Shown here: piece by piece, positions 5,101-10,138 of the stretch
Layout: the number at the start of each line of letters is the position of its first letter
Numbering within the stretch: the stretch's first letter is position 1
Assembly: GCA_030619095.1 (NCBI GenBank)
Contig: JAUXCB010000027.1
Span: 1-10,138, forward strand
Source of the DNA: Verrucomicrobiota bacterium
GTDB taxonomy: Bacteria; Verrucomicrobiota; Kiritimatiellia; Kiritimatiellales; Tichowtungiaceae
Direction: 5' to 3'
Length of the DNA stretch: 10,138 bases
The notes under the pieces: generated by a model
Database searches by the model: none
Seen by the model: the letters and a program-made list of their open reading frames with translations, nothing else
Told to the model about the DNA's origin: nothing
Translations under genes and position numbers: made by a program

Positions 5101-6377
5101 TATATAAGTGCCTGTTTGATGTCGTCGATCAGCTCGTCGATATGCTCGATGCCGACGGAGAGGCGGACGAGTCCGGGGGTGATTCCGCCGGAGGCCTGTT
5201 GTTTTTCATCGAGTTGCGAGTGGGTGGTGGAGGCCGGGTGAATGGCCAGACTTTTCACGTCGCCGACGTTGGCGAGGTGGGAGAAGGTCTCGAGCTTCTC
5301 AATAAAATTCCGTCCGGCTTCTTCGCCCCCCTTGAGTTCGAAGACAACCGTGGCACCGAAACCGTTTTTGAGCAGTTTCTTTGCCGTTTCGTGCGACGGG
5401 TGGCTGGGGAGTCCTGGGTAGCGGACCCATTCTACTTCGTTTTGTTCTTCGAGGAATTCTGCAACGGCCAGCGCGTTTTCGCTGTGACGCTCCATGCGCA
5501 GTCCGAGTGTTTCGACTCCCTGCAGGAACTGCCATGCGTTGTCGGGCGAAATGCAGGCGCCGAGGTTGCGAAGCGGTACGAGGCGCATCCGGAGGATGTA
5601 GGCCAGCGGGCGAAGTTCGTCGGGCAGGTCGATGGCGTAGCGGATGCCGTGATAGCTTTCGTCCGGCTCAGAGAGCAGGGGGTGTTTGCCGCTCGCCCAG
5701 TCAAATTTTCCGGAATCAACTACGATTCCGCCGATTCCGGTGCCGTGGCCGCCCAGCCATTTGGTGAGCGAGTTCACCACAATGTCGGCACCGTGTTCGA
5801 GCGGCTTGAAGAGGTGCGGCGTCGTGAATGTCGCGTCCACAATCAACGGCAGGCCGTTGGCGTGGGCAATTTCAGAAATCGCATCAATGTCGGAGACGTC
5901 GAGCGATGGATTGCCAATGGTTTCGGTGTAGAGCGCTTTGGTTTTCTCCGTGATGGCGGCGGCAAAGTTCTGCGGGTCGGACGGATCGACAAATTTCACG
6001 GTGATCCCGAACCGGGGCAGGATGTTGTTGAACTGTGTGTAGGTTCCTCCGTAGAGGTTGCTCGACGCGACAATCTCATCACCCGCTTGAGCGAGGTTGA
6101 TGATGCTATAGAAGATGGCGGCGGTTCCCGAGGCGAGACCCAGGGCGGCGGCGCCTCCTTCGAGCGCGGCGACGCGCTGTTCGAGTACGTCGGTGGTCGG
6201 GTTCATCAAACGCGTGTAGATGTTGCCGAGTTCCTTCAGTCCGAAAAGGTTGGCGGCATGCTCGGTGTCTTTAAAGACGTATGCGCTGGTCCGGTAAATC
6301 GGAACGGCGCAGCTGCCTGTGGTCGGCTCCGGCGTGTAGCCCGCGTGAAGTGCCAGTGTTTCTGCTTTTTTGCTCAT
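5100..6377 (-). CDS. metY: O-acetylhomoserine sulfhydrylase (MetY)
   Basis: This 425-residue PLP enzyme of the Cys/Met-metabolism family makes homocysteine from O-acetylhomoserine and sulfide. Visible landmarks are AETLALHAGY at the N-terminus and the phosphate-contacting YTRLMNPT (Tyr54, Arg56). They continue with the SGTAA stretch (83-87), ASSNLYGGT (104-112), DATFTTPHLFKPLEHGAD with PLP-contacting Asp181, and NSLTKWLGGHG with the Schiff-base Lys206. The C-terminal GLVRLSVGIEHIDELIDDI closes the fold. The length (about 425) and the long central insertion fit MetY better than MetB or MetC, which are near 380-400. It is the first gene of the metY-metX operon. Its start has a strong GAGAGG six bases upstream that can be sequestered by the riboswitch platform. 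It is divergent from lptD. Confidence 0.95.
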   Translation of the reverse strand: MSKKAETLALHAGYTPEPTTGSCAVPIYRTSAYVFKDTEHAANLFGLKELGNIYTRLMNPTTDVLEQRVAALEGGAAALGLASGTAAIFYSIINLAQAGDEIVASSNLYGGTYTQFNNILPRFGITVKFVDPSDPQNFAAAITEKTKALYTETIGNPSLDVSDIDAISEIAHANGLPLIVDATFTTPHLFKPLEHGADIVVNSLTKWLGGHGTGIGGIVVDSGKFDWASGKHPLLSEPDESYHGIRYAIDLPDELRPLAYILRMRLVPLRNLGACISPDNAWQFLQGVETLGLRMERHSENALAVAEFLEEQNEVEWVRYPGLPSHPSHETAKKLLKNGFGATVVFELKGGEEAGRNFIEKLETFSHLANVGDVKSLAIHPASTTHSQLDEKQQASGGITPGLVRLSVGIEHIDELIDDIKQALI

Positions 6378-6383
6378 GATATT

Positions 6384-6417
6384 CCTCTCATTTTTTTAAC
6401 AAAGGTGTTAAGAGAGG
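6384..6417 (-). promoter_or_regulatory. Riboswitch expression platform: SD-sequestering hairpin of metY
   Basis: In the transcript, CCTCTC (6417-6412) can pair with the metY Shine-Dalgarno GAGAGG (6389-6384). An inner stem TTAACA/TGTTAA (6411-6406, 6401-6396) has loop CCTT. This hides the ribosome-binding site. The same platform bases form two adjacent 10-nt antisense copies of aptamer segments. CCTCTCTTAA (6417-6408) matches the aptamer TTAAGAGAGG (6544-6535), and CACCTTTGTT (6407-6398) matches AACAAAGGTG (6506-6497). Pairing with the aptamer would free the ribosome-binding site, so control is probably translational and turned off by SAM. Confidence 0.75.
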
Positions 6418-6461
6418 GCATGCGCTCGCGCTGGAGGTGTTCCAACTTTCCCCGTCGGGGC

Positions 6462-6548
6462 GCATTGCCGTTCCGACTTTCGGATCCGGACTTTGGCACC
6501 TTTGTTGTCAGGTTGCCGGGCACGCTCGCACGCACCTCTCTTAATGCT
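6462..6548 (-). ncRNA. SAM riboswitch aptamer (SAM-I/SAM-IV clan)
   Basis: This cis-acting RNA binds S-adenosylmethionine and controls metY-metX. The conserved core is recognisable in order: AAGAGAGGTG, then CCCGGCAACC (6520-6511), then AAAGGTGCCAAAGTCC (about 6504-6489). A short P1 is visible as GCATT (6547-6543) with AATGC (6466-6462). P3 is reduced to ACCT/AGGT, and P4 is TCCGA-AAG-TCGGA near 6473-6485. The P2 arm is short (GGTGCG/CGTGCC with wobbles) and lacks an obvious kink-turn. I did not find a clear pseudoknot partner, so this may be a SAM-I/IV variant and not canonical SAM-I. Position, 5' of a methionine-synthesis operon and just after a good promoter, supports the call. Confidence 0.85.
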
Positions 6549-6556
6549 TGGTGAGC

Positions 6557-6584
6557 AACATACCTGTTTTTTTAGGGCTGTCAA
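6557..6584 (-). promoter_or_regulatory. Sigma-70-type promoter of metY-metX
   Basis: On the minus strand TTGACA (6584-6579) is a consensus -35 box, followed by a 16-bp spacer and TATGTT (6562-6557) as -10. Transcription would start near 6550, directly before the riboswitch P1 arm at 6547, which is the expected arrangement. Confidence 0.75.
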
Positions 6585-6632
6585 CTCCTCTTTTATAAAA
6601 TATTATTAAAAGCATAATCATTTATGCTTTTA
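6578..6632 (+). promoter_or_regulatory. Candidate divergent lptD promoter and AT-rich palindrome
   Basis: CTGTCA (6578-6583), a 17-bp gap and TATTAT (6601-6606) form a plausible plus-strand promoter. Its -35 would overlap the -35 of metY on the other strand. A perfect 11-bp inverted repeat, TAAAAGCATAA/TTATGCTTTTA (6607-6617, 6622-6632) with centre TCAT, lies at and after the expected start site and resembles an operator or a 5'-end hairpin. An SD-like GGAAGGAGAG at about 6645-6654 has no start codon near it. The lptD ATG is about 60 nt further on. Confidence 0.4.
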
Positions 6633-6712
6633 TACACAACCCACGGAAGGAGAGACGATAAACACCGCTTCGAACTTGCCAACAAAGGGCGGCTTCCGTA
6701 CTCTCTGCCAAT

Positions 6713-9700
6713 ATGAAAAACCAACGAAACTTTCTTTTTTTAGTCGGCTTGATGGCTGGGTCCATCTTTTTTTCCCTGACCGCATATTCTGAGTCGGATG
6801 CAGCGGTAAAAAGCCGTCAGGGAAATTACACCTATCTAAACCCATTTTCCCACAAACCGGCTACGGAAGAGGCCCACTGGGAAACCATCCAGGCGCTTTT
6901 GGATAAAGGAAAAATCAGAGCCGGACGCAACCAGTTGGAAATTTTTGTCAAACGTTGGCCCATGAGCAAAGATGCGCCGCGTGCCCAGAAGGCGGTTGGT
7001 GATTTATATAAGCTACAGGGGCGGAATAAGAAGGCGTTTGATGCCTATAAGAAGTTGATTCAGAACTATTCTAGCGACCTTCAGCACTACGATGTGATTC
7101 TTGAAAGCCAGTTGGCAATTGCTGAAGCGGAACAGGAACGCGTCCGGTTGCCCTGGCTCTTTGGCGGCTACACCGCACCCGAACGGGCGGTTCCTTATTT
7201 CGAATCCATCATCCGCAACGCTCCGCAATGGGAGCGCGCACCGGAGTTGCAGCACCGGGTTGGTGAGACGTATCAGAAGAATAAGGACTATGACTCTGCA
7301 ATTGCGGCTTACACCACGGTGGAATACCGCTATGCCGACAGTGCGGTGGCCGAAAAATCGGCGTTCGCAAAAATTGAGTGCTTACGGGAACAGGTTCGGT
7401 CTATCCCGTACAACCTGGAAATTCGTGATCAGGCCGCGCTTGCTACCCGCCAGTTTAAGCTGATTTATCCGGACTCTGAATCTCTTCCCGAGGTGGAGGC
7501 TTTTGAGCAGGCTCTCCTGAACGTCACAGCCCGCGCAGCGTATGAAATCGCAGATTTCTACGAGCGTGTACCCAAACCGCCCCAGAACGATGCCGCGAGA
7601 ATCTACTATGAAAAAGTGATCGAGCAGTATGGCAGCACCGAATATGCCGAGCTTGCCGCCTCGCGCCTGCGCGTTCTTTTCCCCGGTAGCGTCGCCGCCG
7701 ACGGGTCGCTGGTGCGAGCGGAAATTGCCCCGGCACCCAGCGGAACGGCCTCTCCCGAGGGGCTGGTTCCTGTTCAGGTGGACACCAACGCTCCGACCCA
7801 GCCTCTGCCTGAGCGCTTGTCTGATGATCCCAATGCCATCGAGCTGACAGCGGATCGGATGGAGTATGTGGGCGACGTGCTCATTGCGGATGGGAATGTG
7901 GCCTTCCAGCAGGAGGGAGCCAGCCTGCGAGCCCAGCACCTGACCATAAATCAGAAAACCGGGGAACTCTATGCGAGCGGCAATGTCGTGATGCTACGCG
8001 AAGACACCCTCTGGGAGGGGCAGGAACTCAACTACAACTACCAGACGCGTGAGGGAACATTCGGTGAATCCTCCATATACTTTGAACCCACCTATATCAC
8101 GGCAGAGGATACCGAGCGGATTTCCGCTGATGAATTTGTAATGTACAACGCGCGGATCACCACGTGCGAAGGCGATGATCCCATCATTTATGCCAAGGCC
8201 AAAGAGATCCGGATTCTCGATGAAGACAAAGAGAGCGGAACGTTTATTGTGGCGAAGAAAGTGACCTTTTATATCGCGGGTGTCCCGGTATTCTATACAC
8301 CGGTCTGGAAACGTCATCTCGGCTACCGCATGTTCACCTATAGTCTCGGATACGGCAACAAGGTCGGAGCCTTCTTCCTGGGCCGCATGGCACTGCGCCC
8401 GACCGATTGGCTCAATACCAGTACCCACCTCGATTATTATACCGCCCGAGGGGTTGGGCTGGGTCAGGACTTCTTCTGGGAATTCAAGCAAGAACACGAA
8501 GTCGAAACCACGAATGGAACCCAAACCGTGCAGACGACCAACGGCGTGGGCGCGATTGAAACCTATTACATTAACGACAGCAACCCCTACGAGCGAACCG
8601 ACAATGCCGCCGAGGAATCTCTGGTGGATTCAACCCGCTACCGTGTCAAGATCGATCATCACTACGACATCAACGATGAAACTTATTTTGTCACCAAGAT
8701 TAACTATCTAAGCGACCCCTATATCCTTGAGGATTTTTTCCGCGAGGAATTCCGTCGGAATGCCAACCCGGAAAACTACGCTGTCGTTCAGCACGCAACC
8801 GACGAATACGCGGCGAGCCTGCGGGTGGACAAGCGCCTCAACGATTTCTACACCACCGTAGATCGGATTCCTGAACTCGGGTTCGACTGGTACCGCTCGC
8901 AGATCAACGATTCCGCATACTATTTCGAGAGCGAGAGTACGGCGGGATTCCTTGAAATGCTCAGCGGAGATCTTGACCGGATTCCGAAAGGAACCAACGA
9001 CACCAGTACGGTCTTGACCAACTCTGCGCTCGGAACCAACGTTCAGGACTACAGCAGCTTCCGGCTCGATTCCTACAACCGAATCTATATGCCGTTCCGT
9101 GTGAATGACTTCTATAACATCATTCCGCGCGTCGCCTATCGTGGAACCTGGTACGGCGAAACCGCCACCGGGTCTGGAGAGCTCCGCCACATCTTCGAGT
9201 TGGGCACACTCGCCTCCACAAAATCCTATAAAACACTCACTGAAAACAGCGGGTTCTACGGCGAAGGCCTGCGCCACATTGTCGAGCCCTATGCCGACTA
9301 CAACTTCCGGCGCACCAGCATTGATCCGCTCGAGATCTATCAGTTCGATGCCATCGATGAACTCGACGATGAAAACCGCATTCGCTTCGGAGTGCGCAAC
9401 CTGTTGCAAACCCGCGCCGGAACCAACCGGATTTCCAATGTGGTCGATGCAGATGTGTTTACCAGCTTCCGGCTCGACCCGCAGGGCGACGAGACCTATT
9501 TCGGTGCCCTCGAAGCCGACTTGGAACTTCGCCTGACCGATAAATTCAGCCTCTCGTCTGATCTCGAATTCGACTGGTACGAAAACGAGTTCAGGGATTT
9601 CAATGTCCGCGCCCGTTACCGCACCGAAGACCTGAGCGAATATGCATTGTCGTTCCGCCACCGTAACGAAGTGCGTTCGTTGTGGACCCCCTCCCTGCGG

Positions 9701-9931
9701 CTCTTCCCCGACGCTGACTGGTCATATATTCTTTACGCCCAGTACGACTCAATGCACAGAGAATGGCAGGAACGCACCCTGATTGTGCAGCGCAAGTTCG
9801 ACTGTGTCAGCGTGGGCGTCGGCCTGGAAATCGATGAGGATGCCGAAGCCACCTTCTGGTTCCAGTTCTGGCTGAACGCCTATCCGACCTCCTCATTCGG
9901 TCTCGGCGGAGGAGGCAATCAGCGCCGGTAG
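6713..9931 (+). CDS. lptD: LptD-type LPS-assembly outer-membrane protein with N-terminal TPR region
   Basis: This 1072-residue outer-membrane protein is predicted to insert lipopolysaccharide at the cell surface as the last step of the Lpt pathway. Residues 1-26 form a signal peptide (hydrophobic FLFLVGLMAGSIFFSLTA, cleavage near AYS-ES). Residues about 52-325 are TPR-like helical repeats of the BamD/YbgF kind, for example AQKAVGDLYKLQGRNKKAFD and ARIYYEKVIEQYGSTEYAE. A Pro/Ala-rich linker (about 336-372) leads to an OstA/LptA-like beta-jellyroll (about 374-505: ELTADRMEYVGDVLIADGNV, then LTINQKTGELYASGNV). This is followed by the LptD signature ITTCEGDDPIIYAKAKEIRI (C485) and FYIAGVPVFYTPVWKR, then a beta-barrel to the end. 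E. coli LptD is about 784 residues, so the extra length is mostly the TPR part. The E. coli disulfide cysteines are not conserved. The ATG at 6713 has no good SD, and an in-frame stop at 6659 excludes a longer form. Confidence 0.9.
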   Translation: MKNQRNFLFLVGLMAGSIFFSLTAYSESDAAVKSRQGNYTYLNPFSHKPATEEAHWETIQALLDKGKIRAGRNQLEIFVKRWPMSKDAPRAQKAVGDLYKLQGRNKKAFDAYKKLIQNYSSDLQHYDVILESQLAIAEAEQERVRLPWLFGGYTAPERAVPYFESIIRNAPQWERAPELQHRVGETYQKNKDYDSAIAAYTTVEYRYADSAVAEKSAFAKIECLREQVRSIPYNLEIRDQAALATRQFKLIYPDSESLPEVEAFEQALLNVTARAAYEIADFYERVPKPPQNDAARIYYEKVIEQYGSTEYAELAASRLRVLFPGSVAADGSLVRAEIAPAPSGTASPEGLVPVQVDTNAPTQPLPERLSDDPNAIELTADRMEYVGDVLIADGNVAFQQEGASLRAQHLTINQKTGELYASGNVVMLREDTLWEGQELNYNYQTREGTFGESSIYFEPTYITAEDTERISADEFVMYNARITTCEGDDPIIYAKAKEIRILDEDKESGTFIVAKKVTFYIAGVPVFYTPVWKRHLGYRMFTYSLGYGNKVGAFFLGRMALRPTDWLNTSTHLDYYTARGVGLGQDFFWEFKQEHEVETTNGTQTVQTTNGVGAIETYYINDSNPYERTDNAAEESLVDSTRYRVKIDHHYDINDETYFVTKINYLSDPYILEDFFREEFRRNANPENYAVVQHATDEYAASLRVDKRLNDFYTTVDRIPELGFDWYRSQINDSAYYFESESTAGFLEMLSGDLDRIPKGTNDTSTVLTNSALGTNVQDYSSFRLDSYNRIYMPFRVNDFYNIIPRVAYRGTWYGETATGSGELRHIFELGTLASTKSYKTLTENSGFYGEGLRHIVEPYADYNFRRTSIDPLEIYQFDAIDELDDENRIRFGVRNLLQTRAGTNRISNVVDADVFTSFRLDPQGDETYFGALEADLELRLTDKFSLSSDLEFDWYENEFRDFNVRARYRTEDLSEYALSFRHRNEVRSLWTPSLRLFPDADWSYILYAQYDSMHREWQERTLIVQRKFDCVSVGVGLEIDEDAEATFWFQFWLNAYPTSSFGLGGGGNQRR

Positions 9932-9956
9932 GCGCGTCGTTCAAAACGCTCCACGC

Positions 9957-10001
9957 GAAAGCGGGATTTTCCAGGGTTTGGAACATCCCGCTTTCTTTTT
10001 T
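9957..10001 (+). terminator. Intrinsic terminator of lptD
   Basis: A perfect 11-bp stem, GAAAGCGGGAT (9957-9967) with ATCCCGCTTTC (9985-9995), is followed by six Ts (9996-10001), starting 25 nt after the lptD stop. The 17-nt loop contains a degenerate TTCCA/TGGAA copy (9969-9983). Confidence 0.85.
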
Positions 10002-10015
10002 CCAATGGTTGGAAA
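9999..10015. repeat. TTTCCAA-TGG-TTGGAAA palindrome
   Basis: This is a perfect 7-bp inverted repeat with a 3-nt centre, overlapping the T-tract of the lptD terminator. It has the same arms as the copy at 552-568. Confidence 0.75.
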
Positions 10016-10035
10016 GCTTAAACCTATATTCGGCA

Positions 10036-10132
10036 GTTGGCAAGTTTGACGCAGATGCGCGGTCGAGATGTGCAGGCGTAGAAATCTACTCCAAACATCT
10101 CGAAACAAAGCAGATGCGTCAAAATCGCCAAC
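10036..10132. repeat. Long imperfect inverted repeat at the window end
   Basis: Four nested arm pairs fold into one long hairpin: GTTGGC/GCCAAC (10036-10041, 10127-10132), TTTGACGCA/TGCGTCAAA (10045-10053, 10115-10123), CGAGATGT/ACATCTCG (10064-10071, 10095-10102) and GTAG/CTAC (10078-10081, 10086-10089). Internal loops separate them. The direct repeat GCAGATGCG occurs at 10051-10059 and 10110-10118. The arms end 6 nt before the window edge, so the element may be complete or part of something longer. I see no coding content. Confidence 0.7.
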
Positions 10133-10138
10133 CCGTAT

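Noticed and set aside
5064..6554. 496-codon plus-strand open frame
   Set aside because: It is the antisense shadow of metY, whose motifs, start and riboswitch are clear. The plus-strand translation has no recognisable domain.
6607..6632. Fur box upstream of lptD
   Set aside because: It is AT-rich and palindromic, but it does not match the GATAAT-type hexamer pattern. It is kept only as an unassigned palindrome.
8708..9661. 317-codon minus-strand open frame inside lptD
   Set aside because: It is a long antisense frame produced by the codon bias of lptD. There is no start context or domain.
10036..10132. Integron attC recombination site
   Set aside because: The imperfect hairpin shape is suggestive, but the outer arms read GTTGGC on the left and GCCAAC on the right. 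attC needs the inverse core (RYYYAAC) on the left and GTTRRRY on the right, and no cassette or integrase is present.

Overview
This window looks like chromosomal DNA of a Gram-negative bacterium. The main reasons are a full-length LptD-type LPS transport protein and a tmRNA gene. The dense population of small palindromic intergenic repeats, the small GIY-YIG ORF directly after an RNA gene, and the SAM riboswitch on a metY-metX operon together resemble PVC-superphylum genomes such as Kiritimatiellota or Verrucomicrobiota. That placement is an inference from style, not from a phylogenetic marker I could test.

Layout. At 1-130 is the 3' part of tmRNA (ssrA), ending in CCA. It is followed immediately by about 125 nt of tightly packed inverted repeats and a small GIY-YIG nuclease gene (298-549, +). 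From 6377 down to 663 nearly everything is on the minus strand. In transcription order these are metY (O-acetylhomoserine sulfhydrylase), metX (homoserine O-acyltransferase), a coding-like remnant, a cardiolipin synthase, a Phd/YefM-ParE toxin-antitoxin pair, and a VOC/glyoxalase-like gene. The VOC gene carries both a frameshift and an in-frame palindromic insertion. A divergent control region (6378-6712) separates metY from lptD (6713-9931, +). The lptD product has a long N-terminal TPR region. It ends at a good intrinsic terminator, and the window closes in another long imperfect inverted repeat.

How the parts work together. metY and metX form a methionine-synthesis operon. MetX acylates homoserine and MetY converts the ester plus sulfide to homocysteine. 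A recognisable promoter, a SAM-I/IV-clan riboswitch aptamer and a Shine-Dalgarno-sequestering hairpin lie upstream. Two 10-nt segments of the aptamer core have perfect antisense copies side by side in the expression platform, so the switch logic can be read from the sequence. cls and lptD are envelope genes (cardiolipin synthesis; LPS insertion into the outer membrane).

The most unusual aspect is the repeat content. There are at least four elements with a closing stem plus two hairpins, several copies of a TTTCCAA-N3-5-TTGGAAA palindrome (exact and degenerate), a 16-bp inverted repeat between metY and metX, and a 99-nt palindromic block that sits in frame inside the VOC gene. No CRISPR array, transposase, prophage or evident defence system was seen.
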